A stretch of DNA of 64,000 nucleotides from Temnopleurus reevesii (GCA_036244855.1 BQKZ01000311.1:15006-79005), one strand, 5' to 3'. Positions 34,669-47,158 are shown, numbered from the stretch's first letter. Numbers and translations are program-made. The notes: generated from the letters alone by a model not told the origin.

Positions 34669-35244
34669 AGCTTATATTCAGTAGATACAAGTTTCAAAAT
34701 AATTAATATACCGTTTGGATATATTCAACGATCGGTCCTAGACATCGATAGACAAATAAATCAATGGATTAGTCATAGAATAACATTTTAAGAATTAACA
34801 TTAATCCTCTGCTTTTACAAAAACGACTTGGTCTTCTTTAAGCGACGTCTTCATTAAAAAAGGTTTTGTCAGTTATACTCGATTTATGCATTTAAGTAAT
34901 TTACCCTTGTCAGTGCCCACAAAATCTGGGATAAGTTCAGCCCAATGGTACTGTGTGTGTTTGGATGTATGACCTTTCGTTCAATATTGAGTTCCTAGCA
35001 TTTCTAAGTTTCGTCTAATGAAGATGTGAAGTTAGTTTTGAAGAAATGTAGAGCTTAGTTCAGTAAATGCTATCAAAAGATTCAAGTAGCATATACATTG
35101 TGGGGATTTAATGCACGATCGGCCCTAGACAAATAAATCAAAGGATTAGTCGTCAAATTACATTTTGAAAATTTATCACTAATCCTCTGGCCTTCTAACG
35201 TAAACCAAACGAGTTGGTCTGCTTTAAGCGACGTCTAATTAACA

Positions 35245-37690
35245 GAAAATATATTGTCATTTAAAATCAATTCATGGGATATTTGATGGCATACTTTATC
35301 CTATGGGATAAAGGGATTTGAAGACTCAAAAAATTGGGACATAAATTTTGTAAAAACGTTTAATGTTTGTGATTATAGGATACTCTTAAACGTACACTCT
35401 TAATCTTAAACTTTGTAATAGATGATATCTACATAAATCAATTATTTTGTTATAGCACCACCTTCATCATTTTCCCATCTGTCGTACTACGAATGAATAT
35501 TCTTGGAAACATTTATTATTTTACTTAAGCAATTTCGATCATTATAGTCGTTTCGTCGACGCAATTTTGAAACTTTCAGAGAATGTAGATAAGAACAAAT
35601 TGATTAGATTAAAATCTAAATCTTTGTAATCTAGCTTGTAATTTGCCTCATTAATCTACTTCAGTATCTTAATTGGCAACAACAGGTTCATACTACAAAT
35701 TGCGTACAAACAACGCACGGTGATACTTTCCAAGCGAAAAGGTATCAACCATCAAACGCAGGTATATCTGTCATCTCAACAAGTGTTTATTGCACAACAA
35801 TTGGTATCATTGGGAGCGCATCAGAGAATGTGCTTGACATGAGCGAGATGGAATAGGGTAAGACATCTCAGCGCCAGCGGGAACATCAGCGCTCGAACCG
35901 TTATCCTCTCCTCCATCTCCCAGATATTTTTCGCATCTGCTATAGCGCCACCAGTCGCAGCTGCGAATCTGCATTTCAAATTCTCAACCTCTTAGATCTA
36001 TAAAATATCGAATTTCCCGCAAATGAAATTCATGATGCGGATACATCCGTATTTGGGTTTGACTCGGTACACTCTCCATGGAGCTAATGAGTTTATGAGG
36101 GGGTGCAATAAAGGTTAAGACCTTCTTCAGGCAATTTGATGGTTTTGAATTATTCAATGATTTGCGCGAAAAAAAAAGGGAGAGAAAGGATTGCATTGAA
36201 TCTGATATGGGGGTTGGGTGGCTCAATTGGTGTCGATGATGATCTGTTTGTGATCCGGTCTCCACCGGACTTGAGCAGCGTAATGGAATTTGGATAACAA
36301 ATGATGGCGCTTTGAATGCAACGCTCAAGCTTACTCCAAATGGATTGGGTGAATACGGATGTAACCATGGAGGTAACATTATTGAAATCTCATTTGATAA
36401 GAGATATACGTAGAGGCTATTATCACTTAAGGTGATAGAAGCAAATGTATTGCCAATCTGTTTCCAAATGGATGCCCTCGAACTAGTAAACCACTTCTGC
36501 ACACAATCATTTCCTTTCTCAAATTCCGTCAAAATGTCACCCTGCCCGATTCAGATAAAGGTGGCTCAGCAGCGTGAATTTCAGGAATTTGTTACCGTTA
36601 GGTGGTCCGATTTTTAAATTGAATTAAATTTGGTATATGACCCCTTGTGATATTATGATTAAATTATAGAACTCAATAATTATTATATTTGAATATGCAA
36701 GTTGAAAACTATAATTTTATGCTCTGTCTTCCCTCATTTTTAACCAAAGAAAGACTGACGCCGATCAAGGATTTTTTGTAAAAAGATTATCGTTTTAACC
36801 GAGTTTATAGCAAAAAGAGAAGAACCAAAAAGCTTATCTGCAATATTTTTTCAAACAAGGCCCCACCCTTGCAACAAGTGGAATGGCAAAAAAAATTGGG
36901 TTGACCACTTTAACATTTTGCGTAACAATGGTATAGGGAGGGATGTCAAAATTTAATTTCACCCCAGTTCTTTTTTTGCCCATCAAATTCTAGGGGGCTA
37001 GTGGGTTGTGAGTCATTCGGCTTTACCCCTCTCGATCAAAGAATTTTGACAAACATATAACTGATTAATATAAAACATTTTTTAATGTGTAAAAAAAACC
37101 GGGTGACGTGTATGATACCAGTCACATATCAATCTAAATTTTTGTTCTGGACATACTGAATGGACAGCAAATGCATCAAAGCATATCTGATTGTACTTTT
37201 TTTTAAAGGAACAATATGCCTGACCTTCTTTTGCCCTTTATCCCACACCTAAACCCTTGTACAAAGTACGCCATCGTCAAGCGTTGTGGACTTAATAAAC
37301 CATCAATTTAAAACTGTAAAATTTAATTGACCCATTACTTTCTCGATCGGTCTCTTCTTTTTCAAATGTATTATTAGATTCCGCTTACACGGGAAACAAA
37401 GTCCCATACAATCGCACGCTTGACCAAAATAAGCAGCTATCACTGAAATTCATTTAGTGCAAGCCTTGATTTGCATTTCATTCAACCAATTTGCCCTCTA
37501 TCTTAAATATTTATCCGAGGTCACGGTCGTAAAAATTGGAGGATGATTTAAGTTGACAGCCTATATCATTTGAAGGTAATCATTATCGCATTACTCAGGC
37601 CGTTCCATTAATCTCTGCCAAATGCATGGTGCACCCACCCCACATATGTACGCATGCACTTAAAAGATTCAGCGAGGCAAGATAAACGTC
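35245..37690. other. Unique DNA with one long but unsupported frame
   Basis: The longest frame of the window that is not in a simple repeat lies here on the minus strand (36532 to 35984, 182 codons). It is rich in Ser, Pro and Ile, shows no domain, signal peptide or splice context that I recognise, and overlaps equally open frames. I do not call it a gene. Confidence 0.3.
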
Positions 37691-37699
37691 ATAAAATCC

Positions 37700-38270
37700 A
37701 ATTTTACCACCACACACTTGTACACACACATACGCAAGAACACACACTCACAATAACAGTGTAAAAAAAAACCACACAAACGTACGCACGCACCTGTACA
37801 CATATGTACACAATTAAATTTACAGCACACATACACACATACGCACGAACATGTACACATATGTACACAATTAGACCTACAACACACACATATTCGTTCA
37901 CACATCACACACACACACACATACGCATATGTACACAATTAGACCTACAACACACACATATTCGTTCACACATCACACACACACACACACATACGCACGC
38001 ACCTGTACACATATGTACACAATTAAACCTACAGCACACATACACACATACGCACGAACATGTACACATATGTACACAATTAGACCTACAACACACACAT
38101 ATTCGTTCACACATCATCACAACACACACACATATGTACGAACACACGCACACTCATATACATAAAGATTAAAACTACGATACACCCGCACACTTTCAAA
38201 CACGAACAAATGGGTAAACACACACGCACACACACACACTAACACACATGCACACATACCACATGTGCGT
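37700..38270 (+). repeat. CA-rich array with longer internal period
   Basis: Two kinds of module alternate: one with 'tgtacacatatgtacacaat' plus 'taaacctacagcacac', and one with 'tagacctacaacacacacat' plus 'attcgttcacacatcacac'. Modules start near 37800, 37855, 37928, 38010 and 38065. GTACACATATGTACAC is itself a perfect palindrome repeated in most modules. Confidence 0.85.
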
Positions 38271-38274
38271 GCAT

Positions 38275-40350
38275 TCCCAATTACACCTGTTCAAGTACAA
38301 TATACCCCACCCCCACATACACATAAAATGGTGATTACCAAGTAATAGGCATCGGATTATTCTTTACACCATAAAATTGAATAAGCATAAATATTTACAC
38401 CAAGGGGACTAATTATTACTTTTTGATACGGTATAGAAATCTGATATACACAAAACTTCTTCATTGAAAATTTCCTTTGCTTGACCAAGACGTAAATGCG
38501 GGTGAATGAAAAAGATCGTCGTGTTTTTTTTTTAATTTATACAAAATTATGAATAGTGACACTTTGAATCTACGTAACCGAATATGGCCACCATCTAATT
38601 TATTTATGTTTACCAACACATGTATAAGGCTTCTTTGATTATTCAATTATGGTTTAAAACATTTCAGGTTTGTAATATTTCACAGATGTATTCAGTAAAG
38701 TGATTAAAAAAAGCATTATCACTTTATCCCACGCACTATTGAAATGATAATGGTGCACATTCAACTATACAATACGACCAAAACTGATAATATTTGGCGT
38801 GCAGCTGACATTTTTGTGACTGACACTATTCTATTGTTACTTCGAAACTAAATAATATAAATCTTTTGATGAAAAAATGGATTTTCACATATAATATTGA
38901 TGAAAATATGAAGCCTTGTTACATTTCAATCTGATTCAAATTGATGCTTTGTTGGTTTGACGTGTTCTGATGCAGATTACATGATTAAAATTCATGCAAA
39001 TTTATGATAGAATGCCACCGTGTTTATTAGTACTATACGTGGACAGAATTTTGAAAATGATATTTTGTTATGGTAAATTCATATAAATGTATGAATTACA
39101 CAGTACCGACTTCAATAGCATTATATCGAAGCATTGCCATTGCCATGAATGCGTAAAAATTGATTTTTACGGAAATACACCATCATATGCTGTTTCTGTT
39201 TAGGATGAACACACTGTCATAAAGGTACATTCCCTTAAATGTTCAATATCATACTAAAATGGGTGGCTCTACAACAGATTTCTCGAGACATGGAACGCGG
39301 GTGTAGAAATATAGTTCCGCATGGAAATAGGCATGATGACTGACCAACGCTCCTTGTCACCTTGCGCGTAACCTCGGGGCAACGATCGAGGTAGCTGGCG
39401 GTCGAATCTTACGCTTTGACACCTTTTAGGATGTCCAGTTATACCTAAAAATATTTCCTCTATTTTTAACTTCTTGAAGCGTGTGTATATACATGTGTAC
39501 TATTTGTAATAAATAAGAAATCTTTCAGGTCATCGAGCAAGTCTAAAATGCGAAGGTAATATTTTTATTAATGCACATGGACCGAAATGAAGTTCAAATT
39601 CATTTTTAGGCGTTTTCATTCGCATAGATTTGGAAGCGTTTTGACTCCCGCGTTAAGACGCAGTGACATACTAAGGTAAATAGCCAACATTTGGTCGGCG
39701 TAAATTTAATTGGTGTTATGGTAACTTTGCGCGGGGTTTCAGGGGACAAGCTTGACTCACGATTTTAACTCAAGATGAACCGACAAACTAAAAAACAAGC
39801 CAAGCGAAACGCGTGCCAAAGAACGTTTCTCAACATGCCTTTACCCTAACAGATATACTTTTTGAAAGAGATTGCTCTTCTTATGTCAGCCAGTTGTCAT
39901 TTCAGCAAACATATTTAAGCTTTCCGACAGTTGCAATTTATCAAATGAGGGCTTTTCTAAATTTGACATCACCCCCTTTTTAGATATTAACATCAGAGTC
40001 AGTTGTCTTGATTCGTTTTCAGTTTCATGGTTAGATGCCTGGGATGCCATGTTAAGTTTGAGTTAGTCGAGGAAGCACTAATGCAATCACAGTGAGGGGC
40101 AACATAGTGCTGAGCGCCATGTTCAAAGAAAATAAACATTTGATTTTGGAACATGCAGTTCCAAGAATGTAGAACTCTCTCGTCCACATTTTCCTTCTAA
40201 ATGGATGGTGTTTCAATCACTGTGAGCAGAAGGGACAAAATAAACAACCTCATTTCAAACATTCAAGCAACAATGGCTAAATGGACACTCATTCGGTTGA
40301 AAAAATGTCGAACAAGAATCCCACTTGTAAGGAAAGGAAAGGATGTAGTT
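38275..40350. other. Unique DNA, no feature recognised
   Basis: No gene, RNA or mobile element recognised. Confidence 0.3.
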
Positions 40351-40352
40351 TA

Positions 40353-40534
40353 GAGGCGTGTATCATTCAATTCTGAATATTTACGCCAGAAGAAGAAGAG
40401 AGAAAGAGGATCGCCATCTTAATGTCTCCATTCGAAAGACGGTATGCGACCAGGCTTGGAACCCACAGGCAGGAACTAACCCAAGTCTAATGACTGTCCC
40501 GAACAGCTTGATTTCAGGCGCACGCCACGGCGCC
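40353..40534 (-). mobile_element. SINE with 7SL-like head, copy 3
   Basis: On the minus strand it starts GGCGCCGTGGCGTGCGCCTG, then AAATCAAGCTGTTCGGGACAG, which can fold as a stem (GCTGT/ACAGT) closed by TCGGG, like the second hairpin of the SRP Alu domain. The B-box region is altered (GGTTCCAAGCC). It ends at 'gaatgatacacgcctcta' next to a short 'cctttcctttcc' run in place of a long CT tail. Confidence 0.65.
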
Positions 40535-40860
40535 TCAGTCTTGTAGGCCCCCTATCTTTCTTTTGTAGTCACAGATGTTTGAATGAAGTTGTATACCTTG
40601 TTCCAGTCATTTGTCCTTTCCGTTCACAGTGACTGCTGTCAACATGGTCTGTGTGGGTCCAACATGCTATGCTAAAGTGTTAAAAGCTTCATCATAAATC
40701 TTAACTCGTTGACAAATTGGCTGTCCACAGCGTCGCAAGGTTACAAGTTACCCCCTTCTAGGCACGCGAGGATAGTCAACGACCGCTAAATGAATTGGAC
40801 AAGAGCATGATATTGAAGAATGATTTATATTAAAGATATACATATGATGTATGTTAATAT

Positions 40861-41036
40861 AACACGATATAAAGTATTTTCGAAAAGTTAAGTCGAACGC
40901 AATTTCAATACTCCTTTGTAATGCTATTGAATTTGGTACCGGCTTGTCATTGTTGTGTCCGCACAGGTGAATACACGGTGTACGGACCTATTGTCTGCGT
41001 TCTAGATAACTTTTCGGAAATAGTTTATATCGTGTT
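40861..41036 (+). mobile_element. MITE with AACACGATATAAA ends, copy 3
   Basis: Ends AACACGATATAAAGTATTTT and AAATAGTTTATATCGTGTT, with inner words 'gtgtccgcaca' and 'acacggtgtacgga'. ATAT borders both sides, so the inverted repeat may extend further. Confidence 0.8.
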
Positions 41037-41129
41037 ATATAGACATATTCTGTGAGACGAAAATGAATTTAGACTTTCATAAAATAGATTACAAAAGAAC
41101 GAATGATTGATTGTGCAAGTAAGTATTTC

Positions 41130-41193
41130 ATCAGTTGTCTCACGATGTGCAAACGTAGAACGTTCTACGTTTGCACATCGTGAAACAACTGAT
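41130..41193. repeat. 64 bp nearly perfect palindrome without loop
   Basis: Arms of 32 bases centred between 41161 and 41162 (AACGTT at the centre) with a single mismatched pair. The core reads GTGCAAACGTAGAAC and its inverse. Sequence outside the arms retains only weak inverted similarity. Confidence 0.9.
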
Positions 41194-41199
41194 CAACTT

Positions 41200-41690
41200 T
41201 CTTCAATTATTCTTCACCACGATGAACCTCTTTCAAACCATAAGCATTTCATATTACAAGGTTTAAACATGGGATTATTATACTTTTTATGCATAATAAT
41301 AATACTCCATCCTTTCATAGCTCCCTGTAGAACAGAATGTAAGCATGCACTTTAAAGCGTTCGAGCTTACATAACCACATAATTGTTTGGAAAATTAAGA
41401 GCTTTTTCAAAAAATTTAAGTAAATTGTAAATACCATATTATAAGATTCGAGCTTAAAAGATAACAAACTTTTCTCATGCTTTTAAATATCTCTTTTTGA
41501 ATAAATGAACTAATCACTGTTGTTAATTCTTCACTGCTGGTAGCTTTTAGAATGTATGAATTCACAAATATTTACGATTGGGAAAAGCATATTGCAGTAA
41601 TGTAGTTTAAATAACGTCACAACGACCGAAATCCTTCCAAATAGTCCGGAATCTAGTTTACATCAAGTCATGTTCATATTTCAAACTCAA
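41200..41690. other. Unique DNA, no feature recognised
   Basis: No gene or element recognised. Confidence 0.3.
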
Positions 41691-41691
41691 A

Positions 41692-42002
41692 GGCCCGTAT
41701 TCCAAAAGCGAGGTTTAAGTTAACCCTGGTCTAAATCTGTGGTTTAAGTATGGGTAGCCAAAAGTGCCAAAATTTTATTTACAATGAATAATTCGTATGT
41801 TAACTGCTCTCCTTTCCCATACTCTAATAATGTAGAAAATTATAGAAGTTTTTATTCCGAGACAGTTTTAAATAATATGAGTGCCAAATGTGCTGGTAAA
41901 TAAACATCGACTATTATAGATCCAAGCCTCTTTTGGCTCTCCGTACTTAAACCACAGATTTAGACCAGGGTTAACTTAAACCTCGCTATCGGAATACGGG
42001 CC
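41692..42002. mobile_element. MITE with GGCCCGTATTCC ends
   Basis: Inverted repeats of about 70 bases: GGCCCGTATTCCAAAAGCGA at the left and TCGCTATCGGAATACGGGCC at the right, continuing through GTTAACCCTGGTCTAAATC and its inverse. The inner 170 bases are AT-rich. AAA precedes and AAAG follows, a possible short target duplication as in PIF/Harbinger elements. Confidence 0.8.
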
Positions 42003-42910
42003 AAAGAATGGGCACATAGAAAAAAGGGAAGGTCCTTCAACATATCGGTAGAGAGAAGTAGAGCAGCTTATTGTTGACTCGACAATGCTATCTGCATCTG
42101 GAATATATTATGCGTTATAACCTGGATACCGACCATTCGAACCTCCTATCCATCACGATAAAGAGACGAACAAACAAAATTGAAAATGTTTGTATTGTTG
42201 ATTTAAAGGATAAAACCGTAACCTTTCCATAAATGCCTCCAAATGAATTCCGAACCTTCGCCATCTTCTCGTCGTTATATCCATATTGTGCTTTTATGGA
42301 AGAGGCCATGCACGTGATCTTTGAAAGCTTTTTACTTCATTTTAGAAAAATAACTTATTGGCAACAGAATTTAGATTGAGATGTACTGAGTGAACCCTAG
42401 GGGTTGTTTCTACATTTAGTTGCAAATGAATCGAACCTTGCATGGCAATTTGTAGGAGAGTTGGACTAAGTTGATCTGGCAAGTGGAAGAATGTAGCTCG
42501 TATTATCGTATAATCTGGCGGCATTATTAAAAAATGTATTTCTCTTCTCGATTTCAATTCGTAGCTGCTAAAATATTGTCTTTATCAGTTTGCTTTGTAA
42601 TGTGTTAGAATGATGAAGAGGATTTCTTATTCTTTTGGTTTTCATTCTATTCACCACTTGTGGGTCCCGTAAGGTCGGAAATGTGAAAATACTGTTCTCA
42701 TACACGAACCAATATAGGAAACGTTCAGCGGAAACTGACATTCGTATTTCTATTGCAGGAAATTGTTTTAAACACATTCTTTCTTGTGTATCATTTTTGT
42801 AAGATTGTTCAAAATATTTATACTTCTTTTTATTTCTTAATCTTACAGATAAAAATGTGTAAAGACAGATTTTAGCAAAGTACTTGACTCCTGAATACAT
42901 ATAAGGTAAG
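42003..42910. other. Unique DNA, no feature recognised
   Basis: No gene recognised. The upstream end of a TCC repeat marks the right limit. Confidence 0.3.
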
Positions 42911-42913
42911 ATA

Positions 42914-42947
42914 ATCCTCCTCCTCCTCCTCCTCCTCATTATCATCG

Positions 42948-42978
<31 letters not shown>

Positions 42979-43008
42979 AATCATTCATCATCATCATCAT
43001 CATCATCG

Positions 43009-43067
<59 letters not shown>

Positions 43068-43110
43068 TTCATCATTATTATCATCATCATTTTCATTATT
43101 ATTATTGTTG
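42914..43110 (+). repeat. (TCC)n and (ATC)n microsatellite
   Basis: About seven TCC units, then about 50 ATC units with occasional GTC, TTC and ATT changes, ending in ATT units. The Met/Asp/Glu-rich frames on the minus strand are artefacts. Confidence 0.95.
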
Positions 43111-43114
43111 TTAA

Positions 43115-44297
43115 TATCATTAATATGCTTTAATGTAAACAAGCCCTATATTATTGGATGTTATCATATTACTTTTCTAAATTACACGTATGATCAGGTT
43201 TTAACATTTAATTTTTCATCTTAACACATTTGCACCCAATATAATATTATCTTTGGATATCATTTGTCCCCTTTGTAACCATGTTGACACAACGTCTGTA
43301 AAGTTCGATTACCAGCACACTGCCCTCTTTCTTTAAGAAAAATCTTCGCAGCCTAATCAAGAATCAGAGCGCTTGATATTTTGAAAGCCTTGTTCTATTT
43401 ATTGTCATACCCATGTGATAAAAAACATGGCTATCTAGTTTATTTCTAGTATTGATGTATCGTCGGCCGACTTTGAGGCATTGTATACCACTGTTGTTAT
43501 CACCGCTGGAAGTTCCCTGCGGATAGTGTTTTCTGAACTTTTGTGGTTATTTCCCCACGGTTTGGCTAAATGACATTAAAAGGGCGACCGAGAACTTGTT
43601 ATGTAGTTTCGAATAAAATGTAGAATATCTTACTTTAGTATTATTGATTTATGTGAAGTACCGTCCGATCGCCTGACTCTGCAAAACTACAAGAGGGCCT
43701 ATCGCTCTTCCATAAACTGTACGAAGGGTATCATTAAAAGTCAAAGTCAGTCATAATCAAATTGGGGTACAATGGTATTTAAACATGATATGCTGCAAAA
43801 TGGCAACACTTTTGCCTTTCACCGTAAGCCCGATTTTCATATTGTCACATTCACATTTATTATCACTGAATGACGTCTTAATTTTCAACCAAATCTTGTC
43901 TTGCAATCATGATTTTGCATTTCACGGATATAATAAATCTGTGAGTGAAGTATGATAGAGCTTCGGTCGAGACTGTTTGCCCGTTGGAGCGTTCCTTTCC
44001 GGAACTCTCTTTCGATCCAACTTACTCCTTTAGCCCCATTTCACAATCCTACTTCCTGTGCGGAATTTTCGAAGTGGATATTCATTTCAAATCACTTAAA
44101 TTTGCATCCAATAAATCGATCGCGGGGATTTTTCAAAATGGTTCTTTTTATTCAGGGTGGAAAATGTGTCACAATTTGCGGTTTCCCATAGGACCTGACA
44201 TGGATAGCGAGAGAAGTGTAAAGGAAAGAGTGACATTCAACACCAAGCTTTGAAAGTGCACAATCTCACAGCTACATCAGTCTTCTCGCTCGGCGCG
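43115..44297. other. Unique DNA, no feature recognised
   Basis: No gene recognised. Two overlapping frames of about 80-100 codons at 43945-44253 exclude each other and show no motif. Confidence 0.3.
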
Positions 44298-46785
44298 AAA
44301 CCTGAATATTCCTTATTTTGATATCCCACACATTCTCTTTTGAAATCTTACAATTCTACTCCTTCCACCTGTGGGCACATGACATTTACTTTTATAGTAG
44401 TTAACAATATTCTCCGATTTTTTTAAATCTAAGTATTTTGGTGTTGGGAGGTGTTCGTCATATGAATCTTTGAGTGGCTAGTTATTGTCTGAGTGCAGTA
44501 TCTTGTTTAGTTTGTTATATGGCTGGAAAGCCAACAAAATGAAAATGGAGACATTTCACATATTCGCCGTCGACATAATGTATCAAAACTATATTTTTTA
44601 ATCTCTGGAATAAGAACTCCATAAAGCATTAGCTTTGGAGTCCTTTCACAAATTGCAACTCTTCGAAGTACTAAATAGTGATGGAAGGTCTGATAAAATA
44701 CTCTAAAAGTTTGGAAACCTCATGTTTGCAGACGCATTGCAAAAATATGGCTAATCATTTCCTGATCGTTTCACATATAATGAAAGGAATGTCCTTTTAT
44801 CTTTAATAAAATGACAATCCCATTTGTTTCCAAATGATCCCACATCTGAGTAAGATGATAGAATTGAAATTCTTAAGGTAAAAGTTGCAAATCTTTAACT
44901 GATTTATTGTATATTGTTATTGTGCATTTGAATAGATTAATTTGATGTGTAGGTTCGTGAATGAATTGATTGGTGAATGAAATTATGAATTCATAGTTCA
45001 TGCTAATCAGCATGTAGCAGGTTTAATTACGCCAATTTGAATTACATTCTAAAAAATGCATAACAAAAGAAAAATAATTCTCAATAAGCATTGAGAAGTC
45101 GGCAGCCAATGATCTTTAGAATGAAAATAATGTTAACAAATTTCTTTTGGTTCGATGACACTTGCTTATCTACATATCAATAAGATTTGCTTCATGTTTT
45201 TCCAGAAACTCTGTCAATGTCTCGCCAGAGATATTCATCCGGTTCAAAGTAATAACTTGAATAGTAATAACCTTACAATTATATAATAGATTATGCTGTA
45301 TTAAGCGCATAAATACGCCAGGAAGACGTTTGTCTAATGCTAACAATTTCGTTTGTCGAGCCCAAAACTGAGCAATACAACTCGAGAAGTACGTCCTCAT
45401 GTTCCTTTGAACAAGGGGAATATGTTCATACACTCTAGGCACAAGTTTGTTATACAGATCAACTGTGCAACTGGCATAACCGAGCGCTATTTTCTGTGAG
45501 TAGTATAAGGGCAAAGTATATGGATTAACCGAGCAACTTCATCCAACCCTTCGCAGTAGCATTACGATCTAATTTTAAAGAAGACATCTTCCTTTTTTAT
45601 CAATCAATCAGATAAAACACTCAGTTAATATTTCTCTAAAAGTAAGAGGGAAGGAAATTTCTTTTATGTACATTTAGTTATTGAAAATACTTAAATACAT
45701 GGAAGTCGTTTACTTTGTCCAAATCATTCGTCACCTCTGCTCACAGTTAAGCTCAAACCAGACACCNAAACCTGAATATTCCTTATTTTGATATCCCACA
45801 CATTCTCTTTTGAAATCTTACAATTCTACTCCTTCCACCTGTGGGCACATGACATTTACTTTGGTAGTTAACATTATATTCTGCGATTTTTTAGATAGAA
45901 ATTTTAGTATTTTGTTGTTGGAAAGTCTAGAGTGGCTAGTTATTGTCTGAGTACAGTATCTTTGTTGGCCTGTTGAATGTCTGAAAAGCCGAGAGAAATT
46001 AAAACGAACACATTTCACATACTCACCATCGATATATGTAACAAAACTGTATATATCTAATATTTTAGACCAGAATTCCACTAACTTTGCAGTCAATTCA
46101 TACCTTCTAGTGTATTGTGGGCTCTAATATACTACTCCAAAAAGTTTGGGAACTTCAAATTCACAAACACATATTGCGAATCCAGGGGAAATTATTTACA
46201 ATTATCATATCACATTAGTGAAACAATTGATTGAAATTGAAACAATTTTATTTTACGAATTACACACATGTGTTTCCACGGGATCAAGCAGCTGAATTAA
46301 TCCATTTGAAAGGCTCGAATGTCTGAGAGTAAAATTATAAAATCTGTAATTGATTTGTTGTAGGTCACATTCTTAAACTGGGGATTTGAATGGATGAATC
46401 TGATGTATGAGTTGGTGAATGCAATGATAGTGACCGAAATAGGGAGTTGATAATTTTTGCTAATCAACATTATTGGATGTTGATTATGTTGATTTATTTC
46501 ATTCTAAAATATGCCTCGCAAAAACAAATCAGTATCAATTTTCATTCATTGATACATCCATTTTCCCTGCTCTTAATTGCCTCAATGCCAGAATTTTATG
46601 CGCACAATTAATCAATAAAGCTAAAGTAAACCAATTAGAGATCTACAAACACCTGCCCAACATTTTTCACAAAATAAGAGGGAATTAAATTTCTTTTTTG
46701 TGCATTGTGAATGCGTAAATGGAACTTGGTTACTTTATCCAAATCATTCGTCACCTCTGCTCACAGTTAAGCTCAAACCAGACAC
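44298..46785 (+). repeat. Two diverged copies with identical ends, joined by one N
   Basis: Copy 1 (44298-45766) and copy 2 (45768-46785) both begin with the same 95 bases (44298-44392 and 45768-45862) and end with the same 48 bases (45718-45765 and 46738-46785). Between these, similarity is only moderate, and copy 1 has about 490 extra bases (about 45110-45600). The single N at 45767 lies exactly at the junction. Identical ends with a different middle, laid head to tail, is what an unresolved heterozygous bubble looks like in an assembly; a real tandem duplication is the alternative. Confidence 0.75.
45170..45493 (-). CDS. Possible terminal exon, unknown product
   Basis: A minus-strand frame of 107 codons follows a plausible 3' splice site ('ttgcccttatactactcacag', AG at 45494-45495) and ends at a stop near 45170. 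The protein part starts KIALGYASCTVDLYNKL and ends TEFLEKHEANLIDM. It is mixed in composition and not repetitive, unlike most frames here, but I recognise no domain. It lies inside the block that is present in copy 1 and absent from copy 2 of the 44298-46785 region, so it may belong to an inserted element or a gene present on one allele. Frames of this length also arise by chance in this window. No poly(A) signal is evident just downstream. Confidence 0.2.
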   Translation of the reverse strand, partial: KIALGYASCTVDLYNKLVPRVYEHIPLVQRNMRTYFSSCIAQFWARQTKLLALDKRLPGVFMRLIQHNLLYNCKVITIQVITLNRMNISGETLTEFLEKHEANLIDM

Positions 46786-46786
46786 T

Positions 46787-47158
46787 GTCTTGCACTGCAA
46801 ACAGAGAAAGAAGACTACATTTCCCTGAAGATTTAATGTAGTGTCACATTGATTTGATTTACACCCAACATGAAGTGCATGGTGACAGTCTTCTAATTTG
46901 TAAAGTTGACATGAGATAGCATACGACTGACATTGTGTGTTCCCTTGTTCAACTTTGAACTCCAAATCAGCTCATTTCCTCTGGAGAGCTGCTATGAAAA
47001 TATTTTTGAAAAGGGTCTGTCTACTACTTTGTTAAATTTCAAGCGAAAGCTTACACTTTTTGGTTCACGTGTTTACCAAGTTTTGGATCACATTAGAGTG
47101 CAGAATAGTATAAGGAGACAATATCGTAATAATAAATAATTATTAGAGGGTTTTCAAA
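46787..47158. other. Unique DNA with a Cys-containing frame
   Basis: A minus-strand frame (46965 to 46744, 73 codons) has seven Cys and contains a splice-acceptor-like run 'ttctttctctgtttgcag', but no domain is recognisable. Otherwise nothing seen. Confidence 0.25.

Larger units (their letters stand above)
34150..35244 (+). repeat. Tandem duplication, one unit carrying a SINE
   Basis: Unit 1 (34150-34857) and unit 2 (34884-35244) share 'gcatttaag(g/t)aatttacc', 'gcccaatg', 'tcgtctaatgaagatgtgaa', 'acgatcgg(t/c)cctagac', 'gacaaataaatcaa(t/a)gg', 'attagtc' and 'ctttaagcgacgtct'. Unit 1 is longer by about 340 bases because it contains the SINE and its GA tract (34331-34668); unit 2 shows the uninterrupted sequence. 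Confidence 0.85.

Noticed and set aside
35984..36532. 182-codon minus-strand frame
   Set aside because: Longest non-repeat frame, but it has no domain, no leader, no splice or promoter context, and overlapping frames are also open; chance is sufficient in 64 kb.
42568..43120. Met/Asp/Glu-rich minus-strand frames
   Set aside because: They arise from the TCC and ATC microsatellite.
46744..46965. Cys-containing 73-codon minus-strand frame with an internal acceptor-like run
   Set aside because: The Cys pattern matches no module I recognise, and the frame lies partly in the shared 48-base end of the apparent allele bubble.
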